From positions 1,178,001-1,242,000 of the forward strand of contig JAFEKR010000011.1 of the NCBI GenBank assembly GCA_019022495.1: a stretch of DNA of 64,000 nt, in the 5' to 3' direction. A program made the translations under genes and the position numbers. This document shows positions 10,529-22,550 of this stretch, one piece after another (position 1 is the first letter of the stretch; each line of letters begins with the position of its first letter). Under the pieces are notes generated by a model. The model searched no databases. It saw only the letters and a list, made by a program, of their open reading frames with translations, and was not told the DNA's origin. Source of the DNA: Epichloe hybrida (taxonomy: Eukaryota; Ascomycota; Sordariomycetes; Hypocreales; Clavicipitaceae).

Positions 10529-12002
10529 ATGGGTGGTAAGTAGCTCTGCACCCCATAGATTCTGCGGGATAGATGATTGTCAGTGTGAAGCAGGCTAACA
10601 TGTCTACTCGGCAGCTCTCGACAGACTCTCTCAGCTGGGTGGCCAGCTCACCGGCAACCCTACCGCTGGCGGTCGCGACAAGATTCTGGAGAAGCGTCCA
10701 GACGATGTAAGTCAATTTTGGGGGGTTATCTTTTTTGGAATCCGTGTACCGGGAAGAGATGAACTGACACCGCATGGGTAGATCGTCGTCACTGCTTGCT
10801 GCCGAAGCGCCTTCACAAAGGGTGGAAAAGGTGGCTTCAAAGACACCCAGGCCGCCGATATCATGGCCGGCATCCTGAAGGCCATCATTGACCGATCCAA
10901 GATCAACCCCGCCCTTGTTGAGGACATCTGCGTCGGCACTGTCCTTGCCCCTGGTGGTGGCGCTACCGAGATGCGTGCAGCCAGCTTGTTTGCCGGATTC
11001 CCCGCGACAACTGCCGTGCGCACTTTGAACCGACAGTGCTCGTCTGGCTTGCAGTCATGCATCGACATTGCCAATCAGATCAAGGCTGGCATGATTGACG
11101 TCGGTATCGGTGCTGGTGTTGAGAGCATTCTCTTCAGTATGGGTAGGTTTCTGCCTTGCTTGCCTTTGTCGCGATGCAACACTGACTGACCCGCGTATTG
11201 CAGCCCCTCTGCCGTCACCGAATTCTCCGAGAACCTCGAGTCCTTCGAGGAGTCCGCCAACTGCAAGGTTCCCATGGGTGTCCTGTCCGAGGACATGGCC
11301 AAGGACTTGAAGATTACGCGCGCCGACCAGGATGCTTTCGCCGCTTCCTCATTTCAGAAGGCCGTCAAGGCTCAGAAGGAAGGTCTCTTCAACGACGAAA
11401 TTGTCCCCCTCAAGGTCAAGTTCGAGGACCCCAAGTCCGGCGAGACCAAGGAGATCACCGTGGCCCGCGATGATGGTGTCCGAGGGGGCATCACCGCCGA
11501 GTCTCTGGGCAAGATCAAGCCTGCTTTCGCCGCTGACGGCAGCATCCATGCCGGCAACGCCAGTCAGATTTCTGACGGTGCCGCTGCCGTCCTCCTCATG
11601 AAACGTTCCACCGCTGAGAAGCTCGGCCAGACCATCATTGGAAAGTACGTCTCCGGTGCTGTTGTCGGTGTCAAGCCCCTCCTTATGGGTCAGGGTCCTT
11701 GGAAGGCGATTCCCAAGGCCCTCGACCTCGCTGGCATCGGCCGTGACGATGTCGACATCTACGAGATCAACGAGGCTTTCGCGAGTCAGTGCCTCTGGTG
11801 TGCCAATCAGCTTGGCATTCCTCACGAAAAGATCAACCCTAAGGGTGGTGCCATTGCTTTCGGTCACCCGTTGGGCTGCACCGGTGCTCGCCAGGTTTCT
11901 ACCCTACTGTATGAGCTGAAGCGAACTGGTAAGAAGGTTGGCAGCACCAGCATGTGTGTTGGTACTGGTATGGGTATGGCCGCCGTCTGGGTTGCCGAGT
12001 AA
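10529..12002 (+). CDS. Peroxisomal 3-ketoacyl-CoA thiolase
   Basis: Catalyses the last step of beta-oxidation, cleaving 3-ketoacyl-CoA with CoA. Four exons: 10529-10535 (only 7 nt), 10615-10706, 10782-11146 and 11204-12002, giving 420 residues. The N-terminus MGALDRLSQLGGQL contains a PTS2 peroxisomal signal (R-L-X5-Q-L). Thiolase motifs are complete: nucleophile C119 in NRQCSSGLQ, NEAFAS, H376 in GHPLGCTGAR and C380 acting as base. The third intron is odd. The strong donor GTAGGT at 11143 would break the frame; the donor at 11147 (GTTTCT) keeps it, giving a 57-nt intron with CTGAC branch point and TTGCAG acceptor. The residues next to that junction are the least certain part of the model. 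Confidence 0.93.
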
Positions 12003-12424
12003 AGACGGTCGGTCTCTAGTAGAAACGAAATAGCATGTACAGCTGGAACAGAACGGAACTGTTGGATGGAACATCGCTAGGAATGAGATACCGGGTGAAG
12101 AGGTTGGTGATCAAAGGTGCCAGCCCCCCCACCTCTCACCAACGCACGCAAAAAAAAAAAAAAAAAAAAAAACCTTGGCACGTGCCCATGCGTGTATGAA
12201 TATATGGTCGTTTTATATCCATCAAAGTTGACAGCTATCTGCATCTTTTTATCCGCCTTGCCCTACTTCGACGGTGATGGCCACCACGCACATAGTTAAA
12301 GAAATCTCTTATGCAATACCAATCCAGAGAAGAAGAAAAAGAGTGCAGACTGTCTGTTGTCCGATGCAGATGTACAAGTTCAACGTGCTTTCGTCCTCTG
12401 GCCACTTGCCGCAAACTCATTTAT
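12003..12424. other. Convergent 3' intergenic region
   Basis: 422 bp between facing genes. A run of more than 20 A at about 12149-12171 is the only landmark. No gene was seen. Confidence 0.45.
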
Positions 12425-14013
12425 TCAGAAGCCCTCTATTTCTGTGCCAATCTTCTTCGCGTTGGCAACCTTGAGCAGGTGCATGCCAACAACAAGATCC
12501 ATGAGGCCCAAACCCACGCTCTTGTACACGACAGTGCCATCTCTCAGCCATCTAGCAAGCCCGTCCTCTTTCTTACTTTCAGTTTCGGATGAGCCCCTGG
12601 AATGGGTCCGGAAAGGTAAAGGGAAACTAGGTTTTTGGGTATTGTGAGACGAAGTCGAACTCGATGGGCTTACTGATCTGGGCGGTGCCTCATTCAATCC
12701 AGCAGACATGGAGGGTGTCTTGTCATTGACGTCAATCGGAGATTCGAGATCCGTTGACATGGGTGTCTGAGTGCCTGTGGTATCTGTCTCGGACTCTTCA
12801 ACCGCGAGACGATGCAGCATGACTAGCTCTCCGAGCCTAATTGTTGTTAGCTTGTTAAAAAAAAAAATTTGGCCCCAATAGTTTGCAACCTTAAGGGGAT
12901 GGAGGAGACGTACTCGACCATTTGGTGAGGAGAGATCTTGGCAGCAATGACTTCTCCGGCCTCCTTCATCACGCCCTCAAGCGTGTCCACGACTATGACG
13001 CCCCCCTCATCAGCATGTCTGTGGAAATGGCGATGATTCTTGTCGTGCGGTTTGGTCACCAGTTGCAAAAGGCGCTCTGGAAGCTCTCGCATTTCAGGAG
13101 TATAGCTCCCCACTGCGACAATCAAGCGGCCCTTCTTCCTTCCTTCGTGCGATGTGAGGATAGAGGCGTCAAATAATTCTTGTCGAGACGGCGTGCAACA
13201 ATAAATTACATCGGCACTGCGGATCTGCTCCTTTTGAAGTCGTTCAAAATCATGGAAGGTTGGGGTCAAGATACTGAATTTGGTGTGCGCCCATCCTTCT
13301 CTCTCCTTTATCGCAGCAGGCACTGCGGTGAACTGCTTCAAAATTTTGCCGGCGCTGTCAGAGAATCGTCTGTTGATGATATGGACGTGCTTGATGGTGC
13401 TTCCGCGCATAAGGAGTGCCAGTCTCACATGCCAGTACGCTTGACTGCCGCTGCCAAAGACGGTCAAAGTCCTCACATGATTTCGGCGATTGAGAAGACA
13501 AGCTGATGCGAGAGCTGTGCGGAAAGCTGTCAATGTACTGGCATGGACGAGGCCCATGGGGCTTCCGTCGGGATTAAACAAGTTCAACACGCCCGTGGGA
13601 CTGATGGGCTTCACGTTGGGATTATCCTCCGCTGCGGCTGATGAAGTGAGCGAGACCACTGTTCATGAATAGTCAGTATGTCATGGTCATCTTCTGGCCT
13701 GGATCTCACACATCGACCTGGTTCGCGAAAGGAAATGCTAGGTAGCTTTCTGTGCGTGCCTCTCTCCTTTACCTTTACATCCCATGCCCTCAGGCCCGCA
13801 TGAGGGCATGTAGAGCGATGTCGCCTTGGTTCCAGAATGAATGGTGGATATGCGATGAGGTTGTTGGTAGACATCACCGCCAACAGCTCCTGTGGAATTG
13901 GAAAACTCGTGCAACGCAGAAGATAAGACGCGCCTAAAATCATCCAACTGATCGGCGGTCAAATCCTCCAGGACTTCCTTGACCTGGGTGTCGGTAAGGA
14001 CTGTGAGTGTCAT
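12425..14013 (-). CDS. Ornithine cyclodeaminase / mu-crystallin family protein
   Basis: Exons 14013-13773, 13658-12914 and 12836-12425 give 465 residues; introns begin GTAAAG and GTACGT. The Rossmann core is clear: TLTVFGSGSQAYWHVRLALL (dinucleotide-binding glycine motif), HVHIINRRF, SADVIYCCTPS, LIVAVGSYTPEMRELP, and near the C-terminus DGTVVYKSVGLGLMDLVVG. The family comprises NAD(P)-linked ornithine cyclodeaminases, ketimine reductases and alanine dehydrogenases, so the substrate is not assigned. At 465 residues it is longer than the usual 320-360. The excess is a Ser/Pro/Thr-rich disordered insert of about 80 residues in the last exon, between RLAVEE and DGLARWLRDG. No pathway partner genes are adjacent. 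Confidence 0.88.
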
Positions 14014-16044
14014 GATGCCCCACGGTCGATTATTTTCCCGACTGGACCAACAGGCTAACAAGGCGGGGTGATCTGGATATGCAGCGTATTCGAGGGGAAT
14101 ATTTGCGGGCACTGGAGAAAGAAGTATATGACAAAAAAATGGCAGCTGACAAGTCACTACAACCAGATAAGCTTAACTTATAAATTGACGAGTGCTCGGG
14201 CGGCAATGGAAGTGGAAAACTTGACATCAATAATAATAAGCGTGGAGCTGTGGTGCAACATGGAGCTGTCACAACTTTGAACCAATCAGAAGTTTGCACG
14301 GCGTCACCCCGTCTGGAATTCGTCCAAGGCAAGTATTGGCGCTATTCAATAACGGGAAGATCACATTTCAGTACCGCTTTGGTTTTTCGCAGCGCCTTGT
14401 GTCGTTCACTCATTAATCAATTAAGCATGGTTCTGCCAATTACAGACAGCCACCGGGTGGATAATCCATAGCTGCCTGCTATCGCTGGTGACTACACTAG
14501 GACGGATGAGATTGGGGCTTGAATGCTCGCTCAATTGGCCTTCCTTTGGGAGGCGAGCCTGTTGAAGTTTCTTTAATGAAGCTGCAAGAAACTCGCCAGG
14601 CAAGGCTTGAGCGCAAAAGCAACATCATGTCACGCCTACAAGTACATGAACTTTGCATAGTAACCCCCTATTTTCCCATTTTCCCAATGTTCATGTGTTT
14701 CATGGACGCCGTTTCAGGTTCGAGAGCTGGGACAAATTTCATGATGAGCTCGAGCACAATTACGCACAGTTCCCGGCCGGGCAACAACGCATGGCATTTA
14801 CATCCATTTTGAAATACCATGGATTGGACCAAGAGCTGGTCGTTTTGCACCGGCGGAAATGGCTGCTGCCAGGGGTTTTGCACCCTCTTCGCTCAATCAT
14901 CTGATAGTCGATTTCCATGCAGTTAGTGTGACCCGAGCACCGGGTTCCTCTGAATCAATTCTCTTCCGAGAAACACGTCAAGCTGAGAAGTATCATCCAC
15001 CAGCTTTTCCACCCCACTCTCCCACGTAAATTCAGAATCAGAATCGACGAGTATATTTGTGTTCGAAGGGTCTCGGTGTGTCAAAACTCAAGGTACTTGA
15101 TTAACCATGTATGCCATTCAACCCTGGGTCTGCTTGATCATGGGCGTAGAAGAGTTGCTCGAGCTTCGTGTTATAAAGATGGGGTTTGTCCACGACCGGG
15201 GGCTTGGGCATGTCTCCACGAGTCTGCGTAAAACCTATGAAGACGTTAGCAACAACTGGGTAGAGAATTTGATGTTATTGCTAGTAGCCTGTTTCGCGAA
15301 ATCGGTTATTGTAACATCTTGCTCGACCAGCGTGCGGGCCTGAGGCGGCGGATTGTAGAGTGCAGCTGTGAAATCCTTGCCAAGGCAGCGGCGTCACGGA
15401 GCCATTCGCAAGGGCCGCAGCAGCAGCAGCAATTTACGAGCTGCACTTTCACAATCCCATGAGCCCACCAAAAGCAAGCATCACGTGGCTATCTCGTGGC
15501 TGCGCTGCGAGCAAACGGACATTCAAAGGTACCTTGAAAATCAGTAACCAAGAGCTACTATTTCATCCCTATTATTATTATACGGATTAATTTTGTGCTA
15601 ATTGAGGCTAGCAGTCCTGTCAAGACACAGTGGAGTCAGGTACCAGTCGAAAGTGGCACGTTGTTCTACTGCGCTAGTGACCTTCCCGACGACTTGATGA
15701 GTGCCGCTTCCTCGCTAAGCCCCATCAGCAGACTTGACTGGGCCAGCCTCTTGCAAAGGCCCGCTCTTACTCCGTACTGCAGAAGAGGCTACGTGCGACT
15801 TGTTGATCACTTTGACGACCACCTCGCATTCCTCCTCAACATCACCCAGCCCGGCCGCTTCAACATCGCTGGACAAGCTCCGCGACGCAGCTGCATATCG
15901 GGTTCATTCGAATCGATTCTATCCTACGCCTAACGACTTATCCCGTCTCTTTACTTATTACACTGTTCCGCGCTAAGCGCATCTTCCAAGCAGCAACAAA
16001 CAACAACAACTAGTTAGCATAGGAAGCGTGCGATAGCGTTCAAG
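14014..16044. other. 2-kb head-to-head intergenic region
   Basis: Separates the cyclodeaminase-family gene from TVP18. It includes a CAG microsatellite at about 15417-15434, CCAAT-type sequence (14278-14284) and a CAACAACAACAACAAC-like tract just upstream of TVP18. A stop-free stretch at 14650-14904 encodes a plausible but unrecognised peptide; I do not call it. The rest appears noncoding. Confidence 0.35.
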
Positions 16045-16783
16045 ATGACGCTCAAGGAAGAGTTTCAGACCAGAAATTTCAGTGAGTTAAAGCTCCTAAA
16101 AATTTGCCCTTTCTTGATTCTGGCCAAGACTGACTTTTCGGCAGGCATCTATGGACAGTGGTAAGTCCCCGTCTCGTTCGAACGATCAATCTCTCATTGC
16201 GCCGCCCCCTGTCTGCCGACAGAACTTGTCGACATATTTTTCACCGGATGATTCACGAGAACGCTCAAACACGACCTATTACAGCATAGTCGATTGAACT
16301 AACGTGGGATGAATCAGGTTTGGAATATTGTCCATGTTTATTTGCCTGGCAACAGGCATCTCGACAATCTTTACATTTGTGCCTCTGCTCATAGTTTTTT
16401 GTGCTATTGCTATGTGAGTCTGTTGGCTTAGCTCTAGCTGCAGTGTTAATTCTGGCAGGTCACCGCTAACAAGGGATCTCAGCGCGTCCTCCTTTCTCAT
16501 TCTCTTCATCGAAGTCCCTCTCCTTCTGCGCATCTGTCCAACATCTGGTAAATTCGATGATTTCGTCCGCAAGATATCCACCAACTACATGAGAGCCGCA
16601 GCTTATGGCATCATGTCAACCGCCCAGTTCATGAGTCTCTTCGGTGGTCGTTCAAGCTTGATTGCAGCCGCCGTTTTCCTGCTTATCACTGCTTTGTGCT
16701 ACGTACTTGCCGGTCTCAAGGGTCAAGACTTCATTGGAAGCAAGACCCTAGGCGGTGCCGGCGTTGCGCAAATGATCGTTTAA
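16045..16783 (+). CDS. Golgi membrane protein TVP18
   Basis: Four exons (16045-16081, 16145-16160, 16318-16413, 16483-16783) give 149 residues. The second exon is only 16 nt. All junctions are GT-AG and keep the frame. The product has four hydrophobic segments: about 17-35, 40-62 (joined across the third intron, ending in FLILFIEVPLLLRICP), 84-105 and 108-128. The motif TRNFSIYGQW at the start and FIEVPLLLRICP are the marks of Tvp18, a tetraspan protein of late-Golgi, Tlg2-positive vesicles. Because the gene is split into very short exons it is easily missed; the model rests on continuous family similarity across every splice. Confidence 0.9.
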
Positions 16784-19433
16784 ATGAGTTCAGCGCAATA
16801 CAATCAACTCACCGCCCTCAGCCGACGCTGGACCATTGTGCAAGTCCCTGGGCTAGGCAGTCAAGTGTTAACAACAGAAACAAACAAGTAGTGATGACAC
16901 GGGTGGTGGCCTGCAACCGTTCAGGCGAACGGGGAGATTTGACTTATCGATTTGAACGCCTTTCGGCTTAGCGATTCAGGGGGTGACAAACTGATCATTG
17001 TGCAGGTTGTTTGGCGTCTGGGATGACGATATGAGCTTCCTTCAGCCTTGATCCTTTCTTTGGCTGCCTGGCTATGGGACATGGGGCTACTCAAGAGATA
17101 CTGTACATCACTGGGATTTTCTCGCACCGCTCTTCGATTGATTGATTGATTGATTTTTTTTTTGAATGAAAGTCGGTCCAACAATTCCGCATTTGTTGTA
17201 GCACAGCCAATGTTCTTCTGCTCATGAAGTGATAGAAAATAGTCCCGCTCAGTACCGCACCGTACCCTAAATCTACTGACTGATGTTACTGAAACAGTAT
17301 TATGAATACCTTTATACGAAATTACAGGGGTATTAAGAAAGGACATGTGTTATGTATAATGTAGTCCGTATAATGAATCAAATGATCCAGACTGCGGAGA
17401 GCTTTCTCCCCAAGCTCATGCGGATCTCATCCTATCGGGGCACCCGAGCCACGGCATTGCTCCACCGTCGTCGACAATTAGCAACCAGACGTTATCATGA
17501 ATAACAACCCACTTGATTTGGTGACGTAAGAAGCAAAACGGCAATGAGGTCTGGTTGTATTATGTGGCAATGAGAACAAGTCGAGTTAAACCCCTTGTCC
17601 CAGAATCACTACAGAATATGCGATACGTACGTACTTCATTACGCGGATGTCAAACTGTCCCCCCCCCCTGGTTGGGTACAGCTAGCAACAATGAGTTTGT
17701 GACAGAACCATGCGGTGACTGCAGCCAATTATTACAGAGTTGAAGTCACAAGCTTTCCACTTATGTAGTGCAAGCGATTGGGCGGTTCCGACATTCAAGG
17801 TCTCAATAGAATAAGGAATTCACGCCGAAGATACGGCGGCGTACATAATGATGTGATCGATGCACCACTACTACTTTGTGATTGAATCGAGATTAACTGA
17901 GGGCCGTTTCCTCCGTTCGCCTCTCATGCACGGTGCGGCGTAATCAAGGGTGTATTTCTTGCTCGTGATAGCCCAATCAGAGACACAGCAGCACCTCATT
18001 GGCAGAGAGAAGGGCGGGCAGGTCAGCCGTCGCGCGTCACGTACGGAGTAGTCCGTACATATTACAGTTCTTTCACCGTACAGTGTGCACAGGCAGGCGG
18101 CCGATGCTTTATGTAGGAACTTCCCAGCGTTGGGGAAGGAAGCATGGGTTCCTGCAGGTTTGTTGATAAAGCATGTTCACATGTCTGTCTCCCTTCTTCC
18201 CCCCTTCCGAAAGCCACGTAATGCCAATGGCACTCACTCGGTTGATGCCCAGATGCCCAGATGCTCTTGCTAGGCTCAAGGTCTTACTTAGTGCAAGGGA
18301 GGGGAAAAGTGAGATAGCGAGCAACTAATGCGGTCTTGCACATTAGCCAGTTCTGTACGGAGTACTCCGTGCATACGTCCGCACCTAATCCGTACATGTA
18401 CATGTATGTAGATACATAAAATCCTGCTGGTCATCCGACTTCGAGGTCCTCGAGTAGTGAGTGTTTGGACGAGAGACCGCTTGCAGCCAGCCCAGCAAGC
18501 AACCACCTGGATTGCTCAATGCTGCGAGGGGTATCCACTGGTGGACTGGTGGGGAAGACGGTGTGGGGAGGTGCACGTCCGTACGGACTACCCGGTAAGC
18601 TGTAGAGGCCGGAAGGATGGGTGCCTCCCAGCAGCACATAGTGCCCAGCTAGACTCTTCGCACAGTACGCGGATTAGCACCGGGTCTGGTGACGCTATGG
18701 CCCCAGAACTCAGTTGGACAGAGGGTCGTTGACGTTCTGCAGCATCCGACGACGGACGACGGACGACGGGCGTCAACTCGCAAAGAGGTATAATCGAGGC
18801 AGCCGCCGGTTGTCAATGCCCCCGAGCTTGATCCTTGTTTATTATCTATCCTGAGCGTTTGAAACACTCTGGAACGCATCCTGCAGACCGCCATATTCTG
18901 TAAGCACGTCTGTTTTACTGGTGCTCTATACTGCCCGAACTACCAATTGCACAATTGTAAGTTTTGGCGAGCTGCTGCGAGCCGCGCAATCATGTGTCTC
19001 ACGACACAGCTGGCTTCACGGGCATGGAATATCAAGAACTTCAGTCTTGTTGACTGATGGTCTCAATGGCATGGAATTCCATGCTCAAGGGACTTAGATG
19101 GGCGGTGCCTCTGTGGCCCTGGCGGCTTTGCTTATCTTTGCGGCACAAGCGTCCCTAAGTCTTTATCAGTGACTTCTCAGCCAGCCAGCCCTCCCACCCA
19201 GGCTACTCTTGACCGCAAGTCACGACTCTTGAAAAGCTAATTGCTCTTGGAATACGTGTACCACAGGCATGTTTCTCTTATAGTCTTTCGTGGTCTGCTC
19301 TTGCTATATCTCAACACCACGACTGCATTGGCCCCTCGATTGCCAAACTCCCAAAACTCTCTTCTATAAGCAGCATTCAACCTCGGTGCATACTCCCGTG
19401 TAACCTTCGAGAGCGACATTTTCAACAGTACCA
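16784..19433. other. 2.65-kb gene-poor region
   Basis: Between TVP18 and AIM21, both on +. It contains a GATT run ending in a T-tract at about 17138-17162, a C9 run near 17660, and two palindromic TACGGAGTAC-type motifs (about 18040-18060 and 18355-18370). The last several hundred bases are the AIM21 promoter and leader. I see no coding exon, tRNA or transposon ORF. Confidence 0.4.
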
Positions 19434-22215
19434 ATGACACAAGCGCCGGCTGTGCCGCCTCGCCCTGCGCGGTCCACGGACAGAGATGCCTCCAGTGGCC
19501 TGATGCCCAAGGTGCCTCCTCGTCCCGTCAACAAACATCTCGACCGATCTGTTTCTCCCCATCGCGATCGATTTGCACAGTCGCCACTCATGCAGGGTAT
19601 TCCTGCCGAATCACTGGGCAATGGAGTGAGCAGGCATCATGCTCAGAAACAGCATTCGAGAGACCCCATTGAACGTTCTCGTAGCGTTGATCTGCCCTCC
19701 GTGGGTGAAGAGGGTATGGAGTACGGTGCTGTGGCCACCGAGTTAAGTCACGATGAGCGTCGACCCTCTGCACCAGCGCATACTCGATTGGTCGATGAAA
19801 GCTTAAAGCTGCATGCGCCCACGCCATCTCTTCCTGCTTCGAGTGCCAAACAGCAGGTAATGGCCGTGACTCGCACCGATTCCGACAGAGCTGCTACTTT
19901 TGGCATCGGCCAGCCAAGTAACGGAGATGAAAGAGCCGTTTCCCGTAGCTCTACGCGAAAGCGGCCAGAAAGTATTTATTCGGCTTACAGCGACCAGGGA
20001 AACCAGACTGACGAGGATCACGGAATTCCAGAAATTGGCCAGCGAGTTCCCATGAACAAGCATCTCGGTGATGTCCAGGCTCCATCCCCCGGGCCTGGCC
20101 ATGAAGCCTCCAAGAGGCATCATACCCGTAAGCATAGTGCTCGCAGTCTCCCCCCGGGTAGCTATGGCCTCCATGGACATGGAGTGGCCCCGCAAGATAG
20201 ATTTGAAAAGGCCTATTACGAGAAGCATCCAGAAGTGCTCCAACGGGAACAGCATACTCCTCATCACGACCGGCAGAATGACTACGCCATGAGCAGCTCG
20301 GACCTGAACAAACTTGTTCGGGATACAGCCAATCGCCAGGCGGCAACTGGTATGAATATAGACAGTAACGGTTTTCGGAATGGAAACGAAAAGCTAATTC
20401 TTGCAAACAGGCTCCAGTGAACTTCGTGGTACGCCTACAGATGACGTTGCTTTTGAAGCCACCGAGAAATACACGTCACGTATCTCGTCTTCACGCCCGG
20501 CATCCATCGCCGTACCAAATGAGGGCGTGGCCGGTGCATCTTCTCAACAGGAACGAATTGAGGCTGACAAGGGCATCCACGTCGATGATGGCAAAAACCC
20601 CGAGTTCTATCACTATGGCGAAGATGAAGAAAATGAAGAAAATGGGGACTACCCTATTCCTATCCTCGCCCCGGACGAGGTGAGCAAGGACCTAAGCTCT
20701 CGAGTGAAAAAGCCCGCCATCCGCCCACACCTCCAGCGACAAGGCAGCTCTTATGACGGAGAGGATCCTCCTAGTCGACCCACGAGTCGAGCTAAGGCTC
20801 AGCATCACCATTCTGCGCCTCAGGAGCACAAGCCTACTCCCTTGGAAGATGTAGAGGAATATGATCCTCTTTTCCCGGAAGACGGGAAGGACGCAAAGGT
20901 GATCATTCAGGAGCCGGAGGAGGAGCACCCCGAGCGTCATCATTTCCCAAGCAAGGACATCTGGGAGGATGCCCCGAACAGTGTTCACGTTACCGCAGAA
21001 GTGTCAGCTCCTGATGTGCCAGAGCCGGAGAGGCGACGGTCATCAGTGTACCACACTGACCGTCCCATCACTCCCGCCCAAGCGTTTGCTCTGTATCAGG
21101 AAGAGCTTGCTGAAAAGGAGTCCCAAGGTCGTACAAACAGCTTTTTGCCCCTTCAGGATTTCAAACCGTCATGGGTCGGTCATCAGCCTCACTTGCAGAC
21201 ATCCTCGCGACCGGCGTCCAGCAGCAGCAAACGCTTCCCGAGTCGTGACATTTGGGAAGATGCCCCTGAAAGTCACCTCCCCGAGGCTGAGGTCTCTGCG
21301 TCACCCATAGAGCAGGCCAGGCCTGAGTTCCCAGCTCGCCCCGTAAAGAAGGCCTCGCCATCTCCTGAACGACCAGCCTTGCCTGAGCGACCAGCAGCTA
21401 GACAGAATAGCGGCGAAGACGCCACGAGGCAGCGACCGCCAGTTTCAGATAAGCCCAAGCCCTCAATTCCTCCTCGCCCCACTAAGAGTTCGCCGGAAGA
21501 TTCCAAAGACGGCGCATCGTCAAAACCCAAGCCTCCTGTCCCCAACAGACCTGTCGGTGGCAAGATCGCAGCTCTGCAAGCAGGTTTCATGAGCGATTTG
21601 AATAAGCGCCTGCAGCTAGGACCGCAGGGCGTGAAGAAAGACGAACCCAAGGAGGAGGAAGTCGTCGAAGAGCAGGAGAAGGCTCCTTTGGCCGATGCTC
21701 GAAAGGGTCGTGCTCGTGGACCTCAACGCCGTGCCCCCGCTAGGAGTCCTGCTGCTGCACCTTCATCAGAAACTGGCAAAGGTGCACCTGTTCTTTCATT
21801 CTCACTGCCGCAAACCGTCTGGTCTGTGGATCCTGAGCATGGAGATTTCGCGTTCAGCAACCATGAGAATAGGATAGGTCCTGATGCCATCAAGTCGTGT
21901 GTACCACCCCAGCCTTCTGCGGCGACTGAGACTTCTGTCGTACAGAAGCAAGACCCAAATCTTGGGCCGAGGCCGATTACTTCAGAACCCGGCTCGGCAC
22001 CCGTGTCCGCAGCAACGGACCAAGTCGAAACACCTGGTGAGCTAGTAGGCAGGCCAGAACCAAAAGAAAACGTGACACAAGAGTCCAAGCCACATGAGAT
22101 GGAAGAGTTGACTCTGGCTGCCAATACTGCTGGCGAAAGTATTCTCGAGGCCACGGTTGACAAGCACAATGATGAAGTAAAGCCCGTAGAAGTACACGAG
22201 GATGTCAAGAATTAG
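19434..22215 (+). CDS. AIM21-like actin-associated protein
   Basis: Exons 19434-20349 and 20411-22215 (61-nt intron, GTATGA...AAACAG, phase 1) encode 906 residues. The N-terminus APAVPPRPARS...PKVPPRPVNKH, with two PPRP SH3-binding motifs and SVSPHRDRFAQSPL, matches the N-terminal signature of fungal Aim21. Most of the protein is disordered, with many further PxxP motifs (IPPRP, VPNRPVGG), charged stretches and a repeated (F/H)PSxDIWEDAP block (about residues 500 and 600). A basic/hydrophobic patch GGKIAALQAGFMSDLNKRLQLG at about 702-723 is shared with the family. Aim21 acts with Tda2 at cortical actin patches, limiting barbed-end assembly. This protein could in principle meet the SH3 protein encoded at 3.2-4.5 kb; that is an inference. 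Confidence 0.85.
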
Positions 22216-22550
22216 ACGGCTTGCTTGATTTAATTGGATGCGGGAGGTCATTTATTGGAGGCTTGGACCATCGATGGATATTTGGAACAGATTTGGAATA
22301 TGGTTGACTGGGGTTTTTTTTTTTTTTTTGAATGAACGTCTTTGCATCAATCCATTTGTTCAACGTCACCTTTATTGTGACTCGCTTGATAGGAGTTGTC
22401 TTGAGACAAGACAAATGGATGTTCATGACTACAATGGACGATGCTCTCCAATGCACTATACAACGATTCGAGACAAACGTGCGAAAACGTGTTTGATTGT
22501 GTACCCCCTATCCTTCCAGGACCCTCCCTCTTCTCATCTCCATAGATATG
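22216..22550. other. Convergent 3' intergenic region
   Basis: 335 bp between AIM21 and the downstream facing gene, with a T15 run at about 22315-22330. No gene was seen. Confidence 0.4.

Noticed and set aside
14650..14904. Possible lone exon encoding RRFRFESWDKFHDELEHNY...
   Set aside because: It reads somewhat like protein, but no start, splice partners or family could be found.
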